Under the pieces are notes generated by a model, which made no database searches, was not told the origin of the DNA, and saw nothing but the letters and a program-made list of their open reading frames with translations. From a virus, in the IMG/VR virus record IMGVR_UViG_3300028829_004116, positions 28,256 to 92,255 of that record: a stretch of DNA of 64,000 bases. One strand, given 5' to 3'. A program made the position numbers and the translations under genes. Below, piece by piece: positions 42,544-49,756 of this stretch. How positions within the stretch are numbered: the stretch's first letter is position 1; the number at the start of each line of letters is the position of its first letter.

Positions 42544-42583
42544 ACCATATGGTAAGGATAATTTGTAGCACACCTCATATAGG
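42544..42583 (+). promoter_or_regulatory. Palindrome/TATA promoter, copy 3
   Basis: ACCATATGGTAAGGA, then TAATTTGTAG, then CACACCTCATATAGG with the TATA-like core at 42575-42583. It is nearly identical in layout to copies 1 and 2. The gene at 42603 starts 20 bases past the TATA core, so its mRNA would be nearly leaderless. Confidence 0.6.
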
Positions 42584-42602
42584 TTTTGATGGCGGCTAAG
42601 GT

Positions 42603-42776
42603 ATGTTTTGGAAGAAACGAGAACCGAAGTTTGTAATTAAAGTTAAGCAGAACCGCTACGAGAAGTTCATCATTGATGAATTGCGTGTAAGTGCGGATAG
42701 TCAAGAAGAGTTAGAAAAAGAACTCATTCTTGCACTAAAACAAATCTCTCAACAACTTCAGGAGATGAACGCTTGA
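42603..42776 (+). CDS. 57-aa hypothetical protein
   Basis: The frame from ATG 42603 reads MFWKKREPKFVIKVKQNRYEK at its start, followed by helices (SQEELEKELILALKQISQQL). Basic N-terminus and coiled C-terminal half. It is the first of three coupled genes behind promoter copy 3 and ends in a TGATG junction. Confidence 0.55.
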   Translation: MFWKKREPKFVIKVKQNRYEKFIIDELRVSADSQEELEKELILALKQISQQLQEMNA

Positions 42777-42970
42777 TGAGAATTGGCCCTGTTGCACCTT
42801 TAGGTCATGGCTTTGTTGAAAAGCCTTATACTAATTGTAAATGGTGTCAAACAAAACTCGACCCCAACCAACACATGATGTATTATTGCGATACCGCTTG
42901 TTTTCATAAACAAAACATAACGGGTGGAATGATACAAACCTTTTATGTTCCAAAGGAGGAAGAAGAATGA
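42776..42970 (+). CDS. 64-aa zinc-finger protein
   Basis: ATG 42776 overlaps the upstream stop. CKWCQTKLDPNQH near residue 21 and YYCDTACFHKQ near residue 37 (CxxC and CxxxC) can form a treble-clef or ribbon zinc site. The tail is KEEEE. Probably a nucleic-acid-binding regulator; inferred from zinc site and position. Confidence 0.58.
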   Translation: MRIGPVAPLGHGFVEKPYTNCKWCQTKLDPNQHMMYYCDTACFHKQNITGGMIQTFYVPKEEEE

Positions 42971-43131
42971 AATACCCAGAAAAATTCATAACAGCGGCTC
43001 TAATTAAAATGGACTCCGAAGAACTTTCTGCTTTGGCAGATGCTCTATGGGAAGATTGGAAAAGAGTCAACGATGCTTTGAATGTAGTTAAGGATATGGA
43101 ACTACAACAAAGTGAAGCAAGTGAAGAATAA
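42967..43131 (+). CDS. 54-aa acidic helical protein
   Basis: AAGGAGG lies about 11 bases before the ATG, which overlaps the upstream stop. The product is helical and acidic (MDSEELSALADALWEDWKRV). Last gene of the three-gene unit; a hairpin at 43274-43295 may end the transcript. Confidence 0.52.
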   Translation: MKYPEKFITAALIKMDSEELSALADALWEDWKRVNDALNVVKDMELQQSEASEE

Positions 43132-43273
43132 TTCCTTAGCGGTGGAGGGTGGCATAAGGTGGGGTATGATAATGATGGTAAGTTATCTACGCCCTTTCTA
43201 CCTAATCTTGGTGATTAAAGTGATAAATATAAAAGAGAGTAGTAATTCTAATCTCGGCCAAAAATAATTACCG

Positions 43274-43295
43274 AAAGGGTGTAAGGCCCTTTTCT
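43274..43295 (+). terminator. Hairpin downstream of the 42603 unit
   Basis: GAAAGGG-TGTAAGG-CCCTTTTC forms a 6-7-bp stem, 140 bases after the last gene. The surrounding gene-free interval 43132-43490 also holds a G-rich pair (43146) and a T-rich stretch near 43441-43462 that resembles an archaeal oligo-T terminator. I see no other gene there. Confidence 0.4.
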
Positions 43296-43534
43296 ACTCC
43301 CTAAAAAGAGATATGTGGGTTTGTTTAATAAAAATACTAAAAGTTTAAGGCTTGTTTTCGTTTGTGCTTCGTTTATTCGGGGTTTTTTGATAGAACATAA
43401 GATGGCGGCTGTGAAAAGTCGGTCTTAGGTATTTTCCCACTATCTTTTTTTTCTTTTTTTATGATAAGGCTTGGTTACAAATTACCCCTTACCATATGGT
43501 ATGCACAGCATAATACCGCAGGAGGTGAACAGGA

Positions 43535-43570
43535 ATGATTTGTGAAGACGATGAATGCGATTGCGAATAA
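43535..43570 (+). CDS. Acidic micropeptide MICEDDECDCE
   Basis: An 11-codon ORF has GGAGGTGA seven to eight bases upstream of its ATG, a far better site than chance suggests. It is preceded by ACCATATGGTA and a leader that can fold (GGTAT...ATACC). It reads MICEDDECDCE, acidic with three cysteines. The leader is duplicated in front of the next micropeptide. Confidence 0.45.
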   Translation: MICEDDECDCE

Positions 43571-43631
43571 TCATTCTATTTCTGTTACCATATGGTAGGC
43601 GTAAGCATAATCTACCGCAGGAGGTGTAAAA

Positions 43632-43655
43632 GTGTTCTTTGACGATGACGAGTAA
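43632..43655 (+). CDS. Acidic micropeptide (GTG)FFDDDE
   Basis: A 7-codon ORF starts with GTG after GGAGGTG and reads MFFDDDE. Upstream is the same layout as at 43491: ACCATATGGTA, AGCATAAT, ACCGCAGGAGGTG. With MSIFFDDDE and MNLFDDDE it makes a series with a common FDDDE ending. Confidence 0.45.
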   Translation: MFFDDDE

Positions 43656-43675
43656 CCCCGTATCTAACTTTTCTT

Positions 43676-43742
43676 ACCATATGGTAGGGCTGGCGTGACA
43701 TGTAAATGTATAGCCAAAATGCACACCTTACCTATATATAAG
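43676..43742 (+). promoter_or_regulatory. Palindrome followed by strong TATA box
   Basis: ACCATATGGTAGGG at 43676 is followed 46 bases later by CACACCTTACC-TATATATAAGG, a near-ideal archaeal TATA box (43732-43742). No protein-coding frame starts within the next 390 bases, so the product may be a non-coding RNA spanning the second hairpin module. Confidence 0.5.
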
Positions 43743-43885
43743 GACATATCTTATGGAACTTTAACACAGCCGTTCCTTATTCCCACCCTCAAGCACACCC
43801 TACATTCGTCACTCTCCGTGTTAAAATTCCATAACATACTTTCTACTACATAGAACCATATGGTAATAATAATGAGGAAGGAGTA

Positions 43886-43951
43886 GGCAGTATTCACAAG
43901 ATAATACTGCTACGACTGAACGAGTATATATATATCCTTAAAAAATAAGGA
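43886..43951 (+). ncRNA. Hairpin module, copy 2 (candidate small RNA)
   Basis: GCAGTATT / AATACTGC with an 8-base loop (plus a closing G-U), then CTACGAC, then TCCTTA / TAAGGA at 43935-43951. It is the second copy of the module at 41235, again directly after ACCATATGGTAATAA. The gene-free interval 43656-44137 holds this module, three palindromes and two G-rich pairs. Confidence 0.45.
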
Positions 43952-44137
43952 CATAATGTCATTATTTTCGTTAGTAAGTGAAAATATCTTCCCACCCACA
44001 TACCTACCCATATTTTTATTATCTACGAACCATATGGTAAGTAAAAAGGTAGTCCAAAAATTTACCTTACCATATGGTTCACTTTGGGAATTTTTTTATT
44101 AAAAAACATTAAATACGCAAAGCCCGTCATAATAAAT

Positions 44138-44506
44138 ATGCGAGATTTTATGAAAAAAGTTGTGCGCCAACATAAAAATACCTTATATCTACCCTCAATG
44201 TGGGCCATGATGGAAGAAATAGATAAAATATTATGGCTTTGGGACCATTTTGACACACTTTGGCGCAACTCATACCCCCCTCCAGCCAATAATCAAGAAG
44301 AATTAGGCTTAATACTTGCGGAGATACGCAAAACTCGGCAAAACTGTAAAACTTTATATAGACATTGCGAGTTAGACTGTAATAGTTGGAGTGCATTACA
44401 AGACTTACCTTTAGAAACTCTCGTAATTCGCCAAAAGGGGAATACACTTGACAAAAAAGACTCAAATAAACAAAAAGATACGGCGAAAGAAAGGAGAGCC
44501 AAGTAA
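44138..44506 (+). CDS. 122-aa hypothetical protein
   Basis: Start at ATG 44138 (a second ATG at 44150 is possible); no clear ribosome site. The product is Trp-, Met- and His-rich and helical (LYLPSMWAMMEEIDKILWLWDHFDTLWRN) with a basic tail. It opens the late plus-strand block, 60 bases after the last palindrome and an A/T-rich TATA-like stretch. Confidence 0.5.
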   Translation: MRDFMKKVVRQHKNTLYLPSMWAMMEEIDKILWLWDHFDTLWRNSYPPPANNQEELGLILAEIRKTRQNCKTLYRHCELDCNSWSALQDLPLETLVIRQKGNTLDKKDSNKQKDTAKERRAK

Positions 44507-44570
44507 AAAGAGTGAAAAGTTAAGGCCAAATAAACCAAACTATCAAAGAAAACAAAGGAGAAATAAATAA
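44448..44570 (+). CDS. 40-aa highly basic miniprotein, TTG start
   Basis: The frame from TTG 44448 (AAAAGGGG seven bases before) overlaps the end of the 122-aa gene and reads MTKKTQINKKIRRKKGEPSK, ending YQRKQRRNK. About half of its residues are Lys or Arg. It ends one base into the next ATG (TAATG). A DNA- or RNA-binding peptide, or a chance frame in A-rich DNA; the coupling favours a gene. Confidence 0.4.
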   Translation: MTKKTQINKKIRRKKGEPSKKSEKLRPNKPNYQRKQRRNK

Positions 44571-44671
44571 TGTCGGGAATAAACTTTCGCTGGGAATGGA
44601 TTAAAAAAGAAAAATTTTTTTTCGCTAGTCCCAAAAAAATTCCCGGCCAATTTTTGAAAAAGGCGGTGTAA
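44570..44671 (+). CDS. 33-aa basic/aromatic miniprotein
   Basis: AAAGGAG lies about eight bases before ATG 44570. The product reads MSGINFRWEWIKKEKFFFAS at its start. The WEWIKKE segment loosely echoes the shared tag. It ends two bases before the first large tagged gene. Confidence 0.45.
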   Translation: MSGINFRWEWIKKEKFFFASPKKIPGQFLKKAV

Positions 44672-44673
44672 TA

Positions 44674-45345
44674 ATGGATTGGAAGGATATATTAAAAATT
44701 AAAATAAACAGTTTAAGTGATGCTTCAAGGGTAGCGAGAGATTATGTGCCGGAAGATTACATAGAGGGGCATTTACTTACACAAGAAGAATATGATAAAT
44801 TGTCCAATGAGGAAAAAAGAAAATATCATAAGAAAGTTTATAATAAATACGCAAATTTAAATCTAAATAATAGAAGAGAGGCCAAATGGCATAATAACAA
44901 TGCAGGGCGAATAAAGACCGATATAGGAAATGCTATTTTAAAACCCCACCCCACAGAAGAAGAAGATTTTAAGCCAGCACCAACAGGCTTTCCGGCAAAA
45001 CCAAATAGTTATAAAAATATTTTACAAGGGTCAGGTAGAAGATTATATGGACCATATAGACTTCGTACAGCAAAAGCACACGGATATAGAGTACCGAGAA
45101 AACCACAAAGAAAAAGGGGTCCAAAAAGAAAAAGGGGTGCAAAAAAGGGTTCAAAACACGAGTCTACAAAATTAAGAGAAAAACGACAAAACGAGAAAAT
45201 CAACCAAATCATCGTTGATTATTTTAAAATCTATAACAGTAGGTTTGGCCGTAATCCCACTTTACAAGAAATAGCAAATGAAGAGGATAGACCCCTTACA
45301 GTAGATGAAATTGAATCGTTTAAGAGATATGCACAGGGTAGGTAA
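44674..45345 (+). CDS. Tagged protein (MDWKDILK), basic, 223 aa
   Basis: The tag MDWKDILKIKI is followed by a helical part, a Pro-rich linker near residue 90, and a very basic stretch near residues 120-165 (KPQRKRGPKRKRGAKKGSK). A C-terminal helix-turn-helix-like end (GRNPTLQEIANEEDRPLTVDEI) follows, resembling a sigma/TFB-type HTH. An internal KNILQGSGRRLYGPYRLR near residue 114 partly repeats the tag core. DNA binding is likely. Confidence 0.68.
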   Translation: MDWKDILKIKINSLSDASRVARDYVPEDYIEGHLLTQEEYDKLSNEEKRKYHKKVYNKYANLNLNNRREAKWHNNNAGRIKTDIGNAILKPHPTEEEDFKPAPTGFPAKPNSYKNILQGSGRRLYGPYRLRTAKAHGYRVPRKPQRKRGPKRKRGAKKGSKHESTKLREKRQNEKINQIIVDYFKIYNSRFGRNPTLQEIANEEDRPLTVDEIESFKRYAQGR

Positions 45346-45350
45346 TTAAA

Positions 45351-46031
45351 ATGGGTTGGCAGGATATTTTAAAGTCGAAAGAGGAAAGTCGAAAACAAGA
45401 ACGAGATAAACTTTTAGAGGAATTAGTAAATAATGTTCATTTTTTTAACCCTAATATAGGAATATTTCCTATTGTTCGACGGCCTGTGCCGAGATTGAAA
45501 CCCTTAGTAAGAAGTTTAGAGTTTATGAGGCCCATTAAAGATGATATAAAATTTTTCCCATTCGGTGAACGAAAGATTTATGTCGAATATACTTTTGAAG
45601 TATTTGGGATAGAATGTGGTATTAGTTATAGGTTAAGAGAATTAGGTCAAATTTCTGAAGATAATTTTATTACGATAGGCGGAAATGAAGTATGTGTGAA
45701 GGCTACCAGTGAAATGACGAATGGAGATTTTTTAACTACCTTAGTGTATGCGGTAAAAAATAATGCTATTCCCGACATTGTAAAATTCGTCACCTATTCG
45801 TCATCCAAAGGACATAAATATCGTGTGGACTCACATGTTTATGATTCCAGTGAAAAGAATTATAAAAGGTCTTTTCTTATTCAACTTTACACGGAATGGG
45901 AAGAATCTGATTTATTTGATAATAATGAAGATATAAATATGGAATTAATAAATAACAGTTTTAATTTAAATGATATTAATTTCTGGCTTGCTCAATTTGA
46001 AGTGCCTGAAGACATTTTAGGGAGATGGTAA
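45351..46031 (+). CDS. Tagged protein (MGWQDILK), paralog 1 of 3
   Basis: 226 residues. The body shares the pattern RSLEFMRPIKDD, CVKATSEMTNGDFLTTLVYA with the next gene, so the two are tandem paralogs of about 30% visual similarity; the third gene is more distant. The fold is unrecognised; beta strands predominate from residue 60 to 170. One base separates it from the next gene. Confidence 0.68.
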   Translation: MGWQDILKSKEESRKQERDKLLEELVNNVHFFNPNIGIFPIVRRPVPRLKPLVRSLEFMRPIKDDIKFFPFGERKIYVEYTFEVFGIECGISYRLRELGQISEDNFITIGGNEVCVKATSEMTNGDFLTTLVYAVKNNAIPDIVKFVTYSSSKGHKYRVDSHVYDSSEKNYKRSFLIQLYTEWEESDLFDNNEDINMELINNSFNLNDINFWLAQFEVPEDILGRW

Positions 46032-46032
46032 T

Positions 46033-46728
46033 ATGGGTTGGCAAGATATATTAAAGAATAGAAGACGAGATACGGCTCAAGAGATACTAATTTCCTTCCG
46101 AGAATTTACACCAATACGAGAAATAACTAAAGAGGAAGAAGACCGAGTTCTTTCATCTATGTATTTCGACACTAGGCCCCTTGTTTATAAAAGAACTTTA
46201 GAATTTATGAAACCCTTTGATGAAATTAAGAGAGATGGTTTAGATTTTGTTTTTAAATTCGATATAGAGGGAGTGCCTTTTACATATAAATTGCCGTTTT
46301 TACCGGATAGTGCGGCTCGTGCGGGTAGAGGTATTGGTGAAAAAGCATTCGATAATTTCCCGAAAATGGACTCAACTGGAATGCGTTTTTGCATAAAGGC
46401 CACAAGAGAAATGACAAATGGGGATTTTATGGTTACACTTCTTCTCGCAAGTGAAAATAACTCATTACCTCCAATTCTTACTCTTCCCGCATATGTAGAA
46501 AGACACATGCCGGAAACTAAAATGCACGAATCATTATCTTTCCCCACAGACAGCAATGTGAGAACCATTTTTGATGGAAATGAACTCGATTACAAGACAA
46601 CACTTTTAGAGAGAATATGGGAACATGTAGAAGGTCTTGATGAAATGGACTGGCCGAAGGTTTTCATTTGGAAGATTAATGAACAGTTAAAGGAATACAT
46701 ACCTGAAGAATTATTAGGGAAATGGTAA
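46033..46728 (+). CDS. Tagged protein (MGWQDILK), paralog 2 of 3
   Basis: 231 residues with the shared core RTLEFMKPFDEI and CIKATREMTNGDFMVTLLLA and the same ending (PEELLGKW versus PEDILGRW). The tag is identical to that of paralog 1 although the bodies have diverged strongly. This indicates selection on the tag itself. Confidence 0.68.
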   Translation: MGWQDILKNRRRDTAQEILISFREFTPIREITKEEEDRVLSSMYFDTRPLVYKRTLEFMKPFDEIKRDGLDFVFKFDIEGVPFTYKLPFLPDSAARAGRGIGEKAFDNFPKMDSTGMRFCIKATREMTNGDFMVTLLLASENNSLPPILTLPAYVERHMPETKMHESLSFPTDSNVRTIFDGNELDYKTTLLERIWEHVEGLDEMDWPKVFIWKINEQLKEYIPEELLGKW

Positions 46729-46729
46729 T

Positions 46730-48094
46730 ATGGGTTGGCAAAATATATTAAAGGCTTTTGACCGAGACGAATGGGAAAAATTTTTTAACGAACACATAAA
46801 CCCACAATTAAAAGGGTGGGAAATTAGGCCATTCTGGTCTGGAGATGTAGTTTTTCAAAGTTTAACCGAGAACTTAAGCATTAGGGGTAATATTCCAAAA
46901 GAGATATTTGTTCGAAATCCAAAAGACGGGGGTTTCTTTAATATTAACCTAATCTTGAGGTTACTAAAACCTTCTATTCGTTCATTAGATTGGTTTTTAG
47001 AAGTTACTAAAAATCTCGATGTAAAGTATGAGAGTGATTTAATTACTGTCACAGGCGAATCCTCGTTAAGTTATACTATTATGTCAACTCAACTGAAATC
47101 GAGTGGCTGTTATGAAGTGGAAACTGAAGAAGGTTATAATATTTGTATAGAAATAGATGGTGCAAAACCAGTAGGAGATAATATATTAGCATTAACATTG
47201 GCGTTGTTAAATGATGAATCAACAAGAAATGAAATTCAAGGTATTGACGAATATTTAGACCGAACCGGAGAGGTTGAATGTCAGATTTGTGGCAATTACG
47301 AACAAGTAGCATTTGGTGATTATAATTATGAATTTAGATGTGATGCATGTGGGGCTTCCTCAAATGTTGAACAAATTAATTTTGCTCCCGGTTTTTCAGC
47401 CGAAACAACTGTTTTATACGCAGAAGGACCTGAGGGGACATTTGACCCACAGTATAATCATGCTTATGGTGATAAATTTTATCAGGGTAATAAGTTATTT
47501 TCACTATATGACCCTGAAAATTATGAATTATTTGTAGTAGGTTATGGTGATAATGACTTTAACGATATATTGTTTGAGACAAATGTGGAGGGCGTATATG
47601 AAATAGAACATGGTACGGAACTATATTCGGAAGACGGTTATGAAATTGATATAGAAACTGTATATAATAATATTGGAGACGAAAATGAATTTATTAATTT
47701 TGCGAAAGAATATTATGATATGGAATTAATTTTAAATACTTTAGAGTATGAGGAAGACGGAGAATATTGGACCAAAGATGGAAAAAAATACGAACTCGTT
47801 GACGGAGAAATGATTGAACAGGATAAAGATGAAATTACAAAGAACTTAAGTAGTAAAGCCGTTCTCCCTATTAATATGAAGTGGACAGACTATCTTAAAA
47901 AAACTTCTAAAACAGAGGCTGGGGATTGGGAATCTGCCTTAAAGAGTTTTATTTCCGATGGTAAAAAATTGGGAATACCTTTGTCGGTAATGGAATTATT
48001 AAAGTTGGCTAAAGAAGCAACGACTTCGCAAAGCGAAGGTTTTGAAACCCTACACCGACCTACCTTCAGTGAGGAGGAAGAGGAAGATGTTTGA
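46730..48094 (+). CDS. Tagged protein (MGWQNILK), paralog 3 with zinc ribbon and second internal tag
   Basis: 454 residues. Residues 1-170 correspond to the paralogous domain (IRSLDWFLEVTKN, YNICIEIDGAKPVGDN). A zinc ribbon follows (CQICGNYEQVAF ... FRCDACGASS, residues 186-211), then an acidic Tyr- and Glu-rich middle. At residue 383 a second tag-like motif, MKWTDYLKK, starts a 72-residue C-terminal domain ending in EEEEEDV. It looks like two tagged modules fused. Confidence 0.68.
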   Translation: MGWQNILKAFDRDEWEKFFNEHINPQLKGWEIRPFWSGDVVFQSLTENLSIRGNIPKEIFVRNPKDGGFFNINLILRLLKPSIRSLDWFLEVTKNLDVKYESDLITVTGESSLSYTIMSTQLKSSGCYEVETEEGYNICIEIDGAKPVGDNILALTLALLNDESTRNEIQGIDEYLDRTGEVECQICGNYEQVAFGDYNYEFRCDACGASSNVEQINFAPGFSAETTVLYAEGPEGTFDPQYNHAYGDKFYQGNKLFSLYDPENYELFVVGYGDNDFNDILFETNVEGVYEIEHGTELYSEDGYEIDIETVYNNIGDENEFINFAKEYYDMELILNTLEYEEDGEYWTKDGKKYELVDGEMIEQDKDEITKNLSSKAVLPINMKWTDYLKKTSKTEAGDWESALKSFISDGKKLGIPLSVMELLKLAKEATTSQSEGFETLHRPTFSEEEEEDV

Positions 48095-49208
48095 ATGGGA
48101 CCGACAAGGTGCATTGGCATTATTTGGGGAATATAAGGCTTTTTGGGGACCAAGTAAAAATGCTGAATTTGGCATTACAGGTAGGCCTGATGCTAATACA
48201 AGAAAAGTTAATGCTAAGTCTGTTTATCTTTCAGTAGAGAATCATGGCCGTGTCGGAATGTCAAGAAAAAATATAGACTTTTCCGGCGGTGGTGCAATTT
48301 TAGAAAAACTTTTATCTTTCTTAGAGCGAGAAACTTTTCTTGAAGAAGACCTTCTCGATTTTGAAGACATGGAAAGAGATTTAGACAGATTAGAAACGAG
48401 GCCAAATAGAAATCCCGCTAATATAACATTTAGAACTATGACCTCCTTCAAACCTCCAGCAACCGATGATGATGAACCTGAAATTAAAAGAGGTGTAGTC
48501 GCTGGACATTTTTTAACAATACCTTACTGGGAATACCGAAAATGGAAGGCTGATAAAATAAATGACTCCTTTCCGAGTGACAGACCTAAAGAGGAGTGGT
48601 ATGCGTTTTCTAAGGATGGTGGTGAGCCACCAAAGAATAAAGCAAAACCTCCTCTATGGCAAGCATTATTGGGTGAGAAAAATAGCCTTAGAAAACTTGT
48701 AAATGATATTAAAGAATTAGTTGAAAAGAGTATGGGGCCGGGCGGCGCACCAATAAAAATTGATGTTAATGCTAATTTAGGCCCAAGAACTGGAGAAAGG
48801 TTGGCCGCTATTGCTGGGCTAAATAAGGCAATACGAGAAGTTATGGCTGACGGGACTATTTACACAAAGGGTAGAAGATTTCCCGTGAAGAGTAGACTTA
48901 ACGATGCGGTGAGAAATAAAACATTTAATATTAGTTCTTCGGACCTTGCCATACTCGTAGAAACCTGTACTGTTAAGATTGACGGTGAGCGTGTTGAGAT
49001 TGACGAAGTGGTTAATTACGAGAAGATAAATAATATTACAATGCGTTTCCCGAAGAGTAATAAGACACTTAATAATGTAGTTCGAGCAGTAATGGGCGAA
49101 CAAATGGAAACATTCAAAGTTCCCGGTAGCACTGAGGGAGATGGAATTACTCTCAAGCAACTCGATGCTATGGAAGCGTTTAGTAATTTAATGAAGGCGA
49201 TAAAATGA
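48087..49208 (+). CDS. 373-aa hypothetical protein (untagged)
   Basis: ATG 48087 overlaps the previous stop and follows a GAGGAGGAAGAGG site. Residues 1-60 are aromatic (MFEWDRQGALALFGEY), the middle is acidic, residues 200-260 helical and the C-terminus beta-alpha. It lacks the tag although it stands among tagged genes. No family recognised; the context suggests a virion or assembly protein. Confidence 0.55.
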   Translation: MFEWDRQGALALFGEYKAFWGPSKNAEFGITGRPDANTRKVNAKSVYLSVENHGRVGMSRKNIDFSGGGAILEKLLSFLERETFLEEDLLDFEDMERDLDRLETRPNRNPANITFRTMTSFKPPATDDDEPEIKRGVVAGHFLTIPYWEYRKWKADKINDSFPSDRPKEEWYAFSKDGGEPPKNKAKPPLWQALLGEKNSLRKLVNDIKELVEKSMGPGGAPIKIDVNANLGPRTGERLAAIAGLNKAIREVMADGTIYTKGRRFPVKSRLNDAVRNKTFNISSSDLAILVETCTVKIDGERVEIDEVVNYEKINNITMRFPKSNKTLNNVVRAVMGEQMETFKVPGSTEGDGITLKQLDAMEAFSNLMKAIK

Positions 49209-49756
49209 ATAACAGTAGAGGACCGTTAAATAGTAGTGGAAATTGGTGGTCGATTATTAAGGCATACGAAGATTTACAAGAAGAAAGTTATCAGGCCGCT
49301 TACATTGTAGTTGAAGAAATTATCAACTCTATCGGTAATGAAGAAATTTCCGAATTATTAACAGAAATGTTAGATATTTGGGATGGAGATAACTTAAGAG
49401 TTCACGCTACAGGTGGACTAGTATCTGGTGGAACTCAACATGTGGGTTATGCTCAAGAAAATAGATTAACCCCCGCACAGCAAACAAGAATGGATGAATT
49501 AGAGGAACAAGTGAAAGAGGGAACTATTACCAGAGTAGATAATAAAGAATATGAAAGATTAGTAACTTTAGCAGGTTTCGCATTACAAAAACCCCAATCA
49601 GCCGGAATAATTATGTTTGCTGTAAGAACTCCGGATTCAGTATATGCGACTGAACCTACACAAATTTATTTTAATGAAGAGGGCGATGATAAGTTTTCAA
49701 CCACCACAATAGCGGAGTTTATTAAAGATTTAAATGAGGTAATAGAAAATGCGTAA
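49205..49756 (+). CDS. 183-aa protein with near-N-terminal tag variant (NWWSIIK)
   Basis: The first 12 residues (MNNSRGPLNSSG) precede NWWSIIKAYEDL, a tag variant moved inward. Residues 20-65 are an acidic helix and residues 68-183 a mixed domain. The start overlaps the previous gene (ATGA). No function assigned. Confidence 0.58.
   Translation: MNNSRGPLNSSGNWWSIIKAYEDLQEESYQAAYIVVEEIINSIGNEEISELLTEMLDIWDGDNLRVHATGGLVSGGTQHVGYAQENRLTPAQQTRMDELEEQVKEGTITRVDNKEYERLVTLAGFALQKPQSAGIIMFAVRTPDSVYATEPTQIYFNEEGDDKFSTTTIAEFIKDLNEVIENA

Larger units (their letters stand above)
41108..44010. repeat. Paired G-rich repeats AGGGTGG-N4-AGGGTGG
   Basis: Direct repeats spaced 11 bp (one helical turn) occur at 41108-41125 (plus), 41353-41370 (minus), 43146-43163 (plus), 43783-43801 (minus, spacer five) and 43991-44010 (minus, degenerate); a weaker one is near 41563-41582. 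Four minus-oriented pairs lie 18-55 bases upstream of an ACCATATGGT copy. The 11-bp phasing suggests two adjacent protein-binding sites on one face of the helix. Confidence 0.6.
40471..44078. repeat. Twelve copies of the palindrome ACCATATGGT
   Basis: Copies begin at 40471, 41051, 41197, 41388, 41625 (TCCATATGGT), 42544, 43491, 43587, 43676, 43855, 44029 and 44069; each is 10 bp. Many extend to TTACCATATGGTAAGG. I noticed no exact copy elsewhere in the window. Three sit at one fixed distance upstream of a TATA box, two precede the short acidic ORFs, two precede the duplicated hairpin module. A dimeric DNA-binding protein is the likely reader, as repressor, activator or origin binder. Confidence 0.85.

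Noticed and set aside
40471-44078. CRISPR array
   Set aside because: The repeats are only 10 bp, palindromic, irregularly spaced and separated by genes; no cas genes are adjacent. The Cas4-like nuclease at 14490 is alone.
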